From: Pseudarthrobacter naphthalenicus
Lineage (GTDB): Bacteria > Actinomycetota > Actinomycetes > Actinomycetales > Micrococcaceae
Direction of reading: 5' to 3'
Assembly (NCBI RefSeq): GCF_029076445.1
Contig: NZ_JARESG010000011.1
Coordinates: 1 to 64,000, forward strand
Length of the DNA stretch: 64,000 bases
Of the stretch, positions 32,643-41,985 are shown one piece after another. The notes under the pieces were generated by a model that worked only from the letters and a program-made list of their open reading frames with translations, made no database searches and was not told the DNA's origin. The position numbers and the translations under genes were made by a program. The first letter of the stretch is position 1, and each line of letters begins with the position of its first letter.

Positions 32643-35465
32643 ATGGCTAACACTGCAGTGAATCCCACCACCGATCTCGCCTCTGAACTGAGGGCCGATG
32701 TCCGGCGGGTCACGTCCCTCCTGGGCGAATCCCTGGTCCGCCAGCACGGTCCGGAGCTCCTGAGCTTGGTGGAGCAGGTCCGGCTCCTCACCAAGGAGTC
32801 CAAGGAAGCAGCCCGCGGAGGCGCCGATGCCACCGGCCCGTGGAGCGCGCACGACGTCGTCGAACAGGTCCGCGAGCTGCTGGGCTCCCTGCCGATTGAG
32901 CAGGCAACCGACCTGGTGCGCGCCTTTGCCTTCTATTTCCACCTGGCCAACGCCGCCGAACAGGTCCACCGCGTCCGCACCCTGCGGACCCGGCCGGAAA
33001 AGGACGGCTGGCTGGCCAAAGCCGTGGCCGAAATCGCGGCGCAGGCAGGACCCGCACGGCTTCAGGAAGTGGTGAACGGGCTGGACGTCCGGCCCATCTT
33101 CACAGCCCACCCCACCGAGGCCTCGCGCCGTTCAGTACTCGATAAAATCCGCAAAATCTCCGACGTTCTGGCCCAGCCCACCAAGGAAGGAACCTCCGCG
33201 CGACGCCGGCAGGACCGCCAGCTGTCCGAGGTCATCGACCAGATGTGGCAGACCGACGAACTCCGCCAGGTGCGTCCCACCCCGGTGGACGAAGCCCGCA
33301 ACGCCATCTACTACCTTGGCGGCATCCTGACCGACGCCATGCCCGAGATCCTCTCGGACTTCTCCGACCTGCTCGCCGAGCACGGCGTCAGCCTCGCATC
33401 TCAGGATGCTCCCATTAAGTTCGGTTCCTGGATCGGCGGCGACCGTGACGGCAACCCCAACGTCACGGCAGGGGTCACCCGCGAAATCCTGCAGATCCAG
33501 AACCAGCACGCGGTCCGCATCAGCATCGCCATGATGGACGAACTGATCTCCATCCTGTCCAACTCCACTTCCTTGTCCGGCGCGGACCAGGGCCTGCTGG
33601 ACTCAATCGAGGCGGACCTGAAAAAACTCCCGGGCCTGGACCGCCGCGTCCTGGAGCTCAACGCCCAGGAGCCCTACCGCCTCAAACTCACCTGCATCAA
33701 GGCCAAGCTGATCAACACGGGCAAGCGGGTAGCTGTGGACTCCGCCCACGAGCACGGCCGCGACTACAGGTCCACGGCCGAACTCCTGGCGGACCTGGAA
33801 CTGCTGGAACTCTCGCTCCGCAACCACTCGGCGTCGCTCGTTGCCGACGGTGCCCTGGCCCGCGTCCGGCGCGCCGTCGCATCCTTCGGCCTGCACCTGG
33901 CCACCCTGGACATCCGCGAGCACGCGGACCACCACCACGACGCCGTGGGCCAGCTCATGGACCGGATCGGCGGCCCCGGCCTCCGCTACGCCGAACTGAG
34001 CCGTGCCGAGCGCTTCGAGGTGCTGGGTTCGGAACTCGCCTCACGCCGGCCGCTGTCCGGCCACCCCATTAAGCTCGACGGCGTTGCGGACGGAACGTAC
34101 GACGTCTTCCGTGAGATCCGGCGGGCGTTGCGCACCTACGGCCCTGACGTCATCGAGACCTACATCATCTCCATGACCCGGGGCGCGGACGACGTCCTTG
34201 CGGCGGCGGTCCTGGCCCGTGAGGCGGGCCTGATCAACCTGTTCGGGGAGTCGCCGTACGCCAAGATCGGCTTCGCACCGCTGCTGGAAACCGTGGAAGA
34301 ACTGCGGGCCTCAGCGGAGATCGTGGACCAGCTGCTGTCCGTCCCGTCCTACCGCGACCTGGTCAGGCTCCGCGGCGACGTCCAGGAAATCATGCTGGGC
34401 TACTCGGACTCCAACAAGGAATCCGGCGTGATGACCAGCCAGTGGGAGATCCATAAAACCCAGCGGAACCTGCGTGACGTCGCGGCCAAGCACGGCGTCC
34501 GGGTCAGGCTGTTCCATGGCCGCGGCGGGTCCGTGGGCCGCGGCGGCGGCCCCACGTACGATGCCATCATGGCCCAGCCGAACGGCGTGCTGGAAGGCGA
34601 GATCAAGTTCACCGAACAGGGCGAGGTCATCTCGGACAAGTATTCGCTGCCCGAGCTGGCCCGGGAAAATCTGGAGCTCTCTCTCGCGGCGGTCCTGCAG
34701 GGCTCCGCGCTGCACCGCGATCCGCGGACTTCGGACGACCAGCGCGAACGCTACGGGCACGTCATGGAAACCATCTCTGACGGCGCGTTCGACCGGTACC
34801 GCAGGCTCATTGACGATCCCGACCTGCCCGCCTACTTCCTGGCCTCCACCCCGGTGGAACAGCTCGGCTCGCTGAACATCGGCTCGCGCCCGTCCAAGCG
34901 CCCGGATTCCGGGGCTGGCCTGGAGGGTCTCCGCGCCATCCCGTGGGTATTCGGCTGGACCCAGTCCCGGCAGATCGTGCCGGGCTGGTTCGGCGTGGGC
35001 TCGGGCCTGAAGGCAGCCCGCGAGTCCGGCCACTCCGCCCAGTTGGTGGAGATGATGGAACAGTGGCACTTCTTCCGGTCCGTGCTCTCCAACGTGGAGA
35101 TGACCCTGGCCAAAACGGATCTGGACATCGCCGGCTACTACGTGGCCACGCTGGTTCCCGAGGAACTGCACCGGATCTTCCGCACGATCCGTGAGGAGTA
35201 CGAGCTGACGGTCACCGAAATCCAGAACCTGACCGGTGAGAATGTCCTCCTGGACGCCCAGCCCACACTGAAGCGTTCGCTGGAAATCCGGGACCAGTAC
35301 CTGGACCCGATCAGCTACCTGCAGGTGGAGCTGCTCCGCCGCATCCGTGCCGCCCAGGGTTCACCGGACGAAAGCCTGACCAACACGGAGATCGACGAAA
35401 GCCTCCAGCGGGCCATGCTGATCACGGTCAACGGAGTGGCCGCGGGCCTGCGCAACACCGGCTAA
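32643..35465 (+). CDS. ppc: Phosphoenolpyruvate carboxylase
   Basis: 940 residues, full length. Carboxylates PEP to oxaloacetate (anaplerosis). Catalytic His in [11 protein letters not shown] (about 155), [16 protein letters not shown] with the conserved Lys, and [14 protein letters not shown] (His about 623). C-terminus [16 protein letters not shown] has the family's terminal asparagine-threonine-glycine. Start at ATG 32643 (MANTAVN); a GTG 13 codons upstream is also in frame, neither with a strong ribosome site. Followed by the triple nested palindrome. Confidence 0.95.
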   Translation: MANTAVNPTTDLASELRADVRRVTSLLGESLVRQHGPELLSLVEQVRLLTKESKEAARGGADATGPWSAHDVVEQVRELLGSLPIEQATDLVRAFAFYFHLANAAEQVHRVRTLRTRPEKDGWLAKAVAEIAAQAGPARLQEVVNGLDVRPIFTAHPTEASRRSVLDKIRKISDVLAQPTKEGTSARRRQDRQLSEVIDQMWQTDELRQVRPTPVDEARNAIYYLGGILTDAMPEILSDFSDLLAEHGVSLASQDAPIKFGSWIGGDRDGNPNVTAGVTREILQIQNQHAVRISIAMMDELISILSNSTSLSGADQGLLDSIEADLKKLPGLDRRVLELNAQEPYRLKLTCIKAKLINTGKRVAVDSAHEHGRDYRSTAELLADLELLELSLRNHSASLVADGALARVRRAVASFGLHLATLDIREHADHHHDAVGQLMDRIGGPGLRYAELSRAERFEVLGSELASRRPLSGHPIKLDGVADGTYDVFREIRRALRTYGPDVIETYIISMTRGADDVLAAAVLAREAGLINLFGESPYAKIGFAPLLETVEELRASAEIVDQLLSVPSYRDLVRLRGDVQEIMLGYSDSNKESGVMTSQWEIHKTQRNLRDVAAKHGVRVRLFHGRGGSVGRGGGPTYDAIMAQPNGVLEGEIKFTEQGEVISDKYSLPELARENLELSLAAVLQGSALHRDPRTSDDQRERYGHVMETISDGAFDRYRRLIDDPDLPAYFLASTPVEQLGSLNIGSRPSKRPDSGAGLEGLRAIPWVFGWTQSRQIVPGWFGVGSGLKAARESGHSAQLVEMMEQWHFFRSVLSNVEMTLAKTDLDIAGYYVATLVPEELHRIFRTIREEYELTVTEIQNLTGENVLLDAQPTLKRSLEIRDQYLDPISYLQVELLRRIRAAQGSPDESLTNTEIDESLQRAMLITVNGVAAGLRNTG

Positions 35466-35480
35466 CCCCCCACCCCTTCG

Positions 35481-35647
35481 GACGCTCTCTCACTTAATGC
35501 GGGTTTTTTCCAAACGCTCTATCACTTAAAGTGGGTTCCCCCCTGACGCTCTATCACTCTCCTGAGGAAAGTGATAGAGCGTCGACCGAAAGGGCACTTT
35601 AAGTGATAGAGCGTTGGTGGATTTTGGGTATTAAGTGATAGAGCGTC
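35481..35647. repeat. Triple-nested palindrome built from six ACGCTCTATCACTTAA-type units
   Basis: Three forward and three reverse copies are arranged concentrically. Inner: 35545-35558 (GACGCTCTATCACT) pairs perfectly with 35570-35583 around an 11-nt loop. Middle: 35513-35533 and 35595-35615 pair perfectly over 21 bp. Outer: 35481-35497 and 35631-35647 pair at 16 of 17. Spacers between forward units are T/C rich. It follows ppc and faces the end of the ABC-transporter operon, so it can also terminate transcription from both sides. Confidence 0.92.
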
Positions 35648-35700
35648 AGCACACGGCAGACGTTCTTGCAGTAAATGCGGGTTTTCGTGACGACGCCCGT

Positions 35701-36444
35701 TCACCGGTCGCCGTAGTGCACCACCACGGTCCGGCGCATGCTGGGCCCATCCGCGTACGGCATGGTGCTGACGCCCACGCCGTACAACGCCGTGAGCTCC
35801 TTCTCGCTGAGAAGCTCCCGGGCGTCGCCGGTCCGGGGTCCGTTGGGGGCGAGCAGGACTGCGCGGTCCGCGAGGTAGAGGGCATGGTCCGGGTGGTGGG
35901 TGCTGAGGAGTACCGCCATGCCGTCCGTCATCAGTTCGCGCAGGAGCCGCAGGACGCGGACCTGGTTCTTCAGGTCCAGTCCGGTGGCGGGCTCGTCCAG
36001 CACCAGGACGGGGCAGCCGGCGGCGATGGCCCGGGCGATCAGGACCAGCTGCTGCTCCCCGCCGCTGAGTGTGGGAAAGAACCTGCTGCGGAGGCCGGCG
36101 ATGCCCACCCTGTCCATTGCCTCGAGCGAAGCGGCCCGGTCCGCCGCCCCCGGCGAACGGAAGAGTCCGATCTGGCGGGCCCGGCCCATCAGCACCATGT
36201 CCAGGGCCCGGTACCCGAACGTACTGCCATGGGCCTGGGGGACATAGCCGGCCCCGGCCGTACGCATGACGCTTCCCTCGACGGGGGCGAGCAGCCCGGC
36301 CGCGCAGCGAACCAGCGTGGTCTTGCCGCTGCCGTTCGGGCCCAGGACGGCGGTTGCAGTTCCGGGGAGTACCTGGAAGCTGACGTCCCGGAAGACCCAT
36401 TCCGCCCGCCCATAGCCGAAGCCCACGCCTGCCAGCTCAAGCAT
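35701..36444 (-). CDS. Metal/siderophore ABC transporter ATP-binding protein
   Basis: 247 residues, FecE/BtuD-like ATPase. Walker A GPNGSGKTT, Q-loop VPQAHGSTFGYRALDMVLMG (the GYRALDMVLMGR block is typical of FecE/FepC), signature LSGGEQQLVLIARAIA, Walker B VLVLDEPATGLD, H-loop STHHPDHAL. Start at ATG 36444, overlapping the permease stop by eight bases. Last gene of a three-gene transporter operon. Confidence 0.9.
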   Translation of the reverse strand: MLELAGVGFGYGRAEWVFRDVSFQVLPGTATAVLGPNGSGKTTLVRCAAGLLAPVEGSVMRTAGAGYVPQAHGSTFGYRALDMVLMGRARQIGLFRSPGAADRAASLEAMDRVGIAGLRSRFFPTLSGGEQQLVLIARAIAAGCPVLVLDEPATGLDLKNQVRVLRLLRELMTDGMAVLLSTHHPDHALYLADRAVLLAPNGPRTGDARELLSEKELTALYGVGVSTMPYADGPSMRRTVVVHYGDR

Positions 36445-37564
36445 TTTCCCAGATCCTGTCCCGGTTCCGCCGCAGCAGGACAAAAAATGCGGGCGCCCCG
36501 ATCAGCGCCGTGAGCACGCCGAGCGGGATTTCGCCCGCCGTCGCGGTGCGCGCCACCGTGTCCACCAGCATGATGTAGGCGCCGCCCAGGAGGAAGGACA
36601 CCGGCAGCAGCACCCGGTGGTCCGGCCCCACCCACATCCTGGCCAGGTGGGGGATCACCAGGCCCACCCAGCTGACGACCCCGCTGACAGCCACGGCTCC
36701 GGCCACAATCAATGCCACCGAAACCAGGACCACCCAGCGCAGCGGCCGGGGCCGGATCCCGAGGGCCGTGGCGTCGTCGTCGCCCAGCGACAGTACGTTG
36801 ATGCGCCAGCGCAGCGCCAGGAGCACAATTGCGCCGCCGACGACGGGAACCAGTGCCACTGCCACCTTGCTGAAGGTGGCTGTGGCCACGCTGCCCAGGA
36901 GCCAGAACACGATGGCAGGCAACGTGGTGTTCGGATCTGCGATGTATGTGACCAGGGCAACCAGCGCGGAAAAGAACGATCCCGTGACCACGCCGCCCAG
37001 CACAATCATCAGTAGGGGAGTCCCGCCGCGGCCGGACGTGATCAGGAACAGCGTGGCCAGGGCAACCAGGCCGAACGCGAAGGAACTCGTGATGAGCGCG
37101 AAGGTCCCCAGGCCCAGGAGCAGCGCCAGGGCCCCGCCGAAGGACGCGCCCGCGGACACACCGATAATGTCCGGGCTGACCAGGGGGTTATGGAAGATGG
37201 CCTGCAGCGCCGCGCCGCCGATGGACAGGCCGCCGCCCACCAGCAGCGCCAGCAGGACGCGGGGCAGCCGGACCAGCAGCACCACATTCCCCTCAGTGGC
37301 GGTTGCCTCGGAGGGGATCGGGACGGCCTGCCCTACGAGGATCTGGACCACGTGCCAGACCGGAACGTTGTACCGGCCAACGGCGAGTGCCACGACGGTC
37401 ACGGCGACGAGGACGGCGGTGCTGAGGGCGATGGGCTTCAGGGCTGCTGGTCCCGGCCGTCCGGCGTCGTAAACGTCCTTGGCCGGGCTGGTGCCCCGGT
37501 CCGGACCAGCCGAAGCCCGGGCCCCGCCGGCCTCGAGCCGTTCGCCGCTGGCATCATGCAGCAT
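36437..37564 (-). CDS. FecCD-family ABC transporter permease
   Basis: 375 residues, about ten predicted helices. FecCD features: LLVRLPRVLLALLVGGGLSI, GAALQAIFHNPLVSPDIIGV, GAVAVSGVVSWVGLVIPHLA, and GEIPLGVLTALIGAPAFFVL. The N-terminal 40 residues are a hydrophilic extension, so a later start is possible. Overlaps the binding-protein stop by 11 bp and the ATPase by 8 bp. Confidence 0.9.
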   Translation of the reverse strand: MLHDASGERLEAGGARASAGPDRGTSPAKDVYDAGRPGPAALKPIALSTAVLVAVTVVALAVGRYNVPVWHVVQILVGQAVPIPSEATATEGNVVLLVRLPRVLLALLVGGGLSIGGAALQAIFHNPLVSPDIIGVSAGASFGGALALLLGLGTFALITSSFAFGLVALATLFLITSGRGGTPLLMIVLGGVVTGSFFSALVALVTYIADPNTTLPAIVFWLLGSVATATFSKVAVALVPVVGGAIVLLALRWRINVLSLGDDDATALGIRPRPLRWVVLVSVALIVAGAVAVSGVVSWVGLVIPHLARMWVGPDHRVLLPVSFLLGGAYIMLVDTVARTATAGEIPLGVLTALIGAPAFFVLLRRNRDRIWENA

Positions 37565-38708
37565 TGAATTGCCCGTAGTGGTCGGAGCCGGCGTTGGCCG
37601 TGGTCCACAGGATCTTGTCCAGTTCGGCCGCCGTGGGCTTGTGGCCGTACAGGAAATCGAAGTACTCCACCACCTTGTTCCGGAGCAGGGACTGCTGCCG
37701 CGGGAACGCGATATCGCTCAGCCAGTGCCACATCAGCGGTGATTCCTGCCCGGGCGGATCCCACCGGTATCCGCCCAGCGGCACCTTATAGACGCGCCGG
37801 TTCCTGACTGCGGATACGGGCTGCCAGACGGGGTTTGAGTACAGATCCTGGGGCACGGCGTTGTCGAAATTCCCCAGCAGGATGATCTCCGGATCCCAGC
37901 GAAGGACCTGCTCCACGTCCAGGCCCACCATCCCCGAGCCCTTCAGGGGATCGTTCCCCGTGGCGGGATTCGTGCCCCCCACCAGCTTGATGTAGAAATC
38001 GTTGTAGCTGTTGGCGGCGGCCACCTTCAGGCCGCCGGTGAAGCGGTTGAAGTACAGGATGCTGGGCCTGGTTGAGCCCCTGCCGGCTGCCAGATCCTTG
38101 ACGGCGGCCAGGTCCGCATCGCTCCGGGCTTTGATGTCCGCGGCGCGTTCAGGCTTCCCCAGCATTGCGGCGAACATGGCCACCCACGCGTCCACATCCT
38201 CCTGCTTGCCGGTGTTGGTGAGCCCAATGACGTTCAGGCCGGCCTTTTCCAGGGGATCGATGAGCTGCGCGTCGGACCATTGGATCACCACGTCAGGGTC
38301 CAGTGCACGCACGCTCTCCACGTTGGCGGTGAAGTCCTGGGTGGCGATTTCGTGCGGCAGCTCCAGGGCCTTGGGAAAGATGGTGCCCATGATGCCATCG
38401 CGCATGGCCACCCACGAAGCGTTGTGCATGGCGGCGAGGTGGTCCGCGGTCCGGTCCACGGCCACCAGCAGGGACGCGGCCGGCATGGGAATGGTCACCA
38501 CCCGCGTCACGGGCCGGGCGAATGTGAGGGTCTTGCCACGCTGGTCGGTGACGCTGATGGTCCTGCTGCCGCCGTTCGTGCCGTTTGTGGAAGGGCCCGA
38601 CGGCGGCGGCGCACCGGGCGTGCCGGCGCACCCGGCCAGCAGGGCTGCGGAGCCTCCCGCCAGCAGAAGTTGAAGGGCGGTGCGGCGGTTCAGATCAGTG
38701 GATGCCAT
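37554..38708 (-). CDS. FecB/TroA-type metal-complex-binding lipoprotein
   Basis: 384 residues. The N-terminus NRRTALQLLLAGGSAALLAGC combines a twin-Arg start with a lipobox (given here over 21 positions split as NRRTALQLLL and AGGSAALLAGC). A Thr/Asn/Gly linker is followed by SVTDQRGKTLTF and the type III binding-protein fold typical of iron-siderophore, haem or cobalamin import. Next to a [NiFe]-hydrogenase locus, so Fe or Ni complexes are possible substrates; sequence alone does not decide. First gene of the transporter operon. Confidence 0.85.
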   Translation of the reverse strand: MASTDLNRRTALQLLLAGGSAALLAGCAGTPGAPPPSGPSTNGTNGGSRTISVTDQRGKTLTFARPVTRVVTIPMPAASLLVAVDRTADHLAAMHNASWVAMRDGIMGTIFPKALELPHEIATQDFTANVESVRALDPDVVIQWSDAQLIDPLEKAGLNVIGLTNTGKQEDVDAWVAMFAAMLGKPERAADIKARSDADLAAVKDLAAGRGSTRPSILYFNRFTGGLKVAAANSYNDFYIKLVGGTNPATGNDPLKGSGMVGLDVEQVLRWDPEIILLGNFDNAVPQDLYSNPVWQPVSAVRNRRVYKVPLGGYRWDPPGQESPLMWHWLSDIAFPRQQSLLRNKVVEYFDFLYGHKPTAAELDKILWTTANAGSDHYGQFNAA

Positions 38709-38853
38709 GGTGGGCGACCCCGGCTTTCGGTCTGATTGGCGTCCGCACCTTCGCGGAGGCTGTCAACGGATATTTTGGTGCCGGCAGCGTGCCCTTGTCC
38801 GGGGCAGGCTGCGGTGCTACTTTCGAAAGACCCTCGGAGAAGGTGGCCACGCC

Positions 38854-39627
38854 ATGGTTGTCGATGGTGCCCAGTTGTTTGTCCGGTACGCGTACCCGCC
38901 CAATTCCCGAGGCAGCTGCGGCCCTCCCGACAGTGATGCCCTGCTGCACTACGGCCAGTCCGGAGTTACTGACCAGGGCCTGCGGGAACTCGCGAGAGGG
39001 TTTGCCGGAGCCTTTCCCTACCTGGAGCTCATTGCCGGCTCCCACGGAATCCACGATCCACTCGACGCCCGCGTGGTGGAGGCCTATTGGGTGGGAAACA
39101 GCCTCCTGGACACCGTGGGCATCGGCACCATGGGCAACTCGATGGAAGACCGGTTCCGGGCCCGCACCGGCCGGCAGTTTCCGCACCTCGTGGAAGGAGT
39201 GCTGGCCGGCGGCGTCCCGCACCACAGCTTCCACGTCTTCGAAATCTATCCCTGGCTGGGCCTGCTGCGTGACGACCGGCGCTACGCCACTGCCTTGAAC
39301 GTGCTGGACCGCTGCCGGATCCGGTGGGGCGAAGTCATGGCCATCACGGGTGATGAAGCCGTGGTGAAATCCCGTCCCCTTACCTGGGACGGCATTTCCC
39401 TGGCGGTGGGGGAGCCTGTGGTGGAAACGGCCAAGTATGCCGTCAACGGAACCGGCTTCATTGCCGGGCTTGCGGCGGGTGATGTGGTGTCGCTCCACTG
39501 GGACTGGGTTTGTGACCGGCTGACACCCCACCAGCTGCAGCAACTGAAACTCTTCACCGGCAGGCACCTCAAAATCGCCAACAGCGGCGTGGAGCACCGC
39601 GGCGCGGCCATCGCCCTCGAGCGGTAA
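38854..39627 (+). CDS. Uncharacterised hydrogenase-locus protein (DUF6390-like)
   Basis: 257 residues from ATG 38854, with GGAGAAGG upstream. Soluble; motifs include RYAYPPNSRGSCGPPDSDAL, ELIAGSHGIHDPLDARVVEA, SFHVFEIYPWLGLLRDD, and VSLHWDWVCDRLTP. I associate it with a family (DUF6390) found beside actinobacterial [NiFe]-hydrogenases, recalled rather than searched. Two His-rich patches (GVPHHSFHVF; SLHWDW) could bind metal or cofactor. Convergent with hypC (31 bp between stops). Confidence 0.72.
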   Translation: MVVDGAQLFVRYAYPPNSRGSCGPPDSDALLHYGQSGVTDQGLRELARGFAGAFPYLELIAGSHGIHDPLDARVVEAYWVGNSLLDTVGIGTMGNSMEDRFRARTGRQFPHLVEGVLAGGVPHHSFHVFEIYPWLGLLRDDRRYATALNVLDRCRIRWGEVMAITGDEAVVKSRPLTWDGISLAVGEPVVETAKYAVNGTGFIAGLAAGDVVSLHWDWVCDRLTPHQLQQLKLFTGRHLKIANSGVEHRGAAIALER

Positions 39628-39658
39628 GGAGTGGAGCGCTAGCCGCCAGTGCATCCGC

Positions 39659-39922
39659 CTAACCGCCTTGGCCGGCGTCGTCGGATGGCCGTGGCCTGCC
39701 CATCAGTTCCAGGCCGCTCATCGCCTGTTCGGCTCCCGCAGGATCCACCCGCTCGAGCGCGAAGCCCATGTGGATCAGGACCCAGCTGCCTGCTGGCAAC
39801 GGTCCGTCATCCAGGAGCCCGATGTTGATCTTCCGCTGCACGCCGGCCACGTCCACCAGGGCGAGCTGATCGCCGTAGCCTTCAATCGGGCCAATGACCT
39901 GGCCGGGAATTCCGAGGCACAT
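39659..39922 (-). CDS. hypC: Hydrogenase assembly chaperone HypC/HupF
   Basis: 87 residues beginning MCLGIPGQV, the diagnostic HypC N-terminus whose Cys2 carries the Fe(CN)2CO unit and contacts the large subunit. LVDVAGVQRKINIGLLDD and GSWVLIHMGFALERVD follow. The C-terminal extension (about 20 residues) is longer than minimal HypC. Last gene of the hydrogenase operon. Confidence 0.93.
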   Translation of the reverse strand: MCLGIPGQVIGPIEGYGDQLALVDVAGVQRKINIGLLDDGPLPAGSWVLIHMGFALERVDPAGAEQAMSGLELMGRPRPSDDAGQGG

Positions 39923-39934
39923 AGTGGGTCCGCC

Positions 39935-40450
39935 TTAGGTGGGTGTGGGGATCGGCCGGGAGGTGTGCTGGCTGAGGAGATCAACGACAGCGGCGACCGC
40001 CCCCGGCAGGGCGGCGGCCACCGGTGGAGTCAGGCCGACGCCCTCGGTGACGTCGGCCGGAACACAGCCCACCACGTAGGTCTCGGGGACCTCGCCACCC
40101 AGGGTCCGGAGTTTGCCCAGGACGGCGGCAGGGTCCATGCCATGGGGGTCCAGGGAAGCGCCGCCGTCGAGATCCCCGCTGCGGATCCGGAGCACCCGAA
40201 GACTCCCCGGAACGGGGGACCCGGAGCCGTCGCCATCTGTCCGATGGCCGGGCGGCACGGCATCCACCAGGACCAGCACGTCCACGCCGGCAAGGAGGTC
40301 GTAGGCGAGGTGCATCCCGCGGATGCCGTAATCCACCACCTCCACACCGGGCGGAAGGCGCACGTCCGACGCCAGCCGGCGGGCCACCTCGGGCCCGAAT
40401 CCGTCATCGCGCAGGAACATGTTGCCCACGCCCGCAACCAGCACAGTCAT
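39935..40450 (-). CDS. [NiFe]-hydrogenase maturation endopeptidase (HyaD/HybD family)
   Basis: 171 residues. N-terminal VLVAGVGNMFLRDDGFGPEV (GN-x6-D-G-G motif) with Asp ligands for the nickel of the immature large subunit, then VVDYGIRGMHLAYDLL and DVLVLVDAV. It should cleave the C-terminal tail of the large subunit after DPCLPCGVH. Follows the 39-residue membrane protein by eight bases; precedes hypC. Confidence 0.92.
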   Translation of the reverse strand: MTVLVAGVGNMFLRDDGFGPEVARRLASDVRLPPGVEVVDYGIRGMHLAYDLLAGVDVLVLVDAVPPGHRTDGDGSGSPVPGSLRVLRIRSGDLDGGASLDPHGMDPAAVLGKLRTLGGEVPETYVVGCVPADVTEGVGLTPPVAAALPGAVAAVVDLLSQHTSRPIPTPT

Positions 40451-40457
40451 GCCCGGC

Positions 40458-40577
40458 TCACATCCGCCGGGCCCTCAGATAGCGCTGGATGTCGGGAACA
40501 GACCGGATCCCCACGTAGATGGCGCCCAGCCCCAACCCCACCAGCAGCGCTACCGTGGCCATTCCTATGATTCTCAT
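40458..40577 (-). CDS. 39-residue membrane protein in the hydrogenase operon
   Basis: ATG 40577 to TGA 40458 encodes 39 residues: one helix (GMATVALLVGLGLGAIYVGI) followed by a basic tail (RSVPDIQRYLRARRM). The start overlaps the preceding gene's stop as ATGA, with AAGGAAGG upstream, so translation is coupled and credible. Matches in style the small DUF6893-type proteins of actinobacterial hydrogenase loci (from memory). It might tether or link the soluble hydrogenase to the membrane. Confidence 0.8.
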   Translation of the reverse strand: MRIIGMATVALLVGLGLGAIYVGIRSVPDIQRYLRARRM

Positions 40578-41983
40578 GGCATGCCTTCCTTTCCATCCGG
40601 ACCCAGTGGTTCAAGCTCGTCGGGCGAGTAGTAGAAGGACCTGCCGTAGCCCTCGTGGAGGTCTGCGGCCGGGTCCTGATCCAGGACAAGGCCCACGTGC
40701 GTGCTGCCGTCAACATCGAAGTGGACGTTGGTAACGCGGCCCGTCTGCCCGGCGAAGAACAGGTCCTGGGCATCGGCGCGCCTGCTCGGATTCACCCTGA
40801 CCCTGCTGCCCCGCGCCACCGGAATCCCGTTGATCAGGACGGCATCCAGGTGTGGCTGGACCAAGGCTTCGGCCTCGGGCGTCCACCACGCGGCCGCGCC
40901 GGCGTCTGAAGGGCGGGTTTCCGGAGTGTCCATCGAAGGAATGTCCATGGCATGGGGATTTCGCAGGATGCCGTGCAGTTGCTGCAGCTCTTCGGGGGAC
41001 ATGGCCTCACACCGGTCGATAATGGCCGCTGCCCGCGGATCCGTGGCGCGGGCCTCGGCCTTTTCCTCTTCGGTGAGGGTCAGCACGCGCAGGGTGAGGA
41101 TCTCGTCGATTTCGGTGGAATCGTACAGCGCCACCGAGCTTTCGGGGGCCACAGCGGGGTGGTCGTACAGAATGATGGGGGACACCAGAACCACATCCGA
41201 CTGCCCCTCCGGACCGGCGAGGACAGGCCAGCAGCGGTGTTGCCCGCAGGCGGCCGCCGCGGCCCGGGCCGCCGGCGGTGGCTCCAGCAGGGACATGAAG
41301 TCGGCGTCCTGGAGGCTCAGGAGCAGGTGCGTTCCGATGAAGGATTCCGCGACGGCATCCTGCCTGCCCCGGTCAGCCGCCGCGCCGGCTGTCCCGTTCG
41401 CGGTTGTGTTCGCAGCGCTGTTGCAGACTCCGACGCGCAGCCTGACCAGGCCCCCGGGGGCCGACGCCGCTGCCAGCCTCACCTCAGCATGAAGCGGACG
41501 ACGACGGCGGACCAGCCTCCCAGCCAGCCGCCCCGAAGCGTCGTGCAGTTCCTCGGTGTCCTCGCCGCCGGGAACCTCCACCGGCAGAACTGCTTCCCTC
41601 TCACCGAGCCCGGCAACGGTAAACGGTCCCAGCGTAATTTCGCGCTCCACCGCTTCGTCCCAGCTCAGCCAGCGGGCGGCACCGACCGAAAGCTCATCCA
41701 CCGCCGTGAACCGGCCGTCGTCGTCCGTTTTCTCTGCGGTCCGGCTCTGCAGCTGCAGGAATCGCAGGTGGATTTCGACGTCGGCCTGCGGGCCGGGGGC
41801 GAGCAGGCAGTCGGCGAACATGTCCGCTTCCTCGCCCGAGCCGGACGCGGCGGCGCCGGGCGGGCCAAGGATGCCAAACTGCCACCGCGCCTGGTTCTTC
41901 TGTGAGGACGCGCGGTACGGGTACAGCAGGTAGCCCTCATACAGGACGGCATCTGCCACGGCGCGGGCCAGGCTCAGGCTCAT
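40574..41983 (-). CDS. Large uncharacterised hydrogenase-operon protein
   Basis: 469 residues from ATG 41983 (MSLSLARAVADAVLYEGY), two bases after the preceding stop. The N-terminal half contains YEGYLLYPYRASSQKNQARW and AVLPVEVPGGEDTEELHDA. The middle has HLLLSLQDADFMSLLEPPP and LVSPIILYDHPAVAPESS. The C-terminal 90 residues (LINGIPVARGSRVRVNPSRR, FFAGQTGRVTNVHFDVDG, VGLVLDQDPAADLHEGYGR) look like a separate beta domain. No catalytic motif recognised. Position within the operon argues for a role in hydrogenase assembly or stability. Confidence 0.75.
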   Translation of the reverse strand: MSLSLARAVADAVLYEGYLLYPYRASSQKNQARWQFGILGPPGAAASGSGEEADMFADCLLAPGPQADVEIHLRFLQLQSRTAEKTDDDGRFTAVDELSVGAARWLSWDEAVEREITLGPFTVAGLGEREAVLPVEVPGGEDTEELHDASGRLAGRLVRRRRPLHAEVRLAAASAPGGLVRLRVGVCNSAANTTANGTAGAAADRGRQDAVAESFIGTHLLLSLQDADFMSLLEPPPAARAAAAACGQHRCWPVLAGPEGQSDVVLVSPIILYDHPAVAPESSVALYDSTEIDEILTLRVLTLTEEEKAEARATDPRAAAIIDRCEAMSPEELQQLHGILRNPHAMDIPSMDTPETRPSDAGAAAWWTPEAEALVQPHLDAVLINGIPVARGSRVRVNPSRRADAQDLFFAGQTGRVTNVHFDVDGSTHVGLVLDQDPAADLHEGYGRSFYYSPDELEPLGPDGKEGMP

Positions 41984-41985
41984 GC

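Noticed and set aside
35481..35647. CRISPR array
   Set aside because: Units alternate in orientation and nest symmetrically, spacers are not of constant length, and no cas gene is present.
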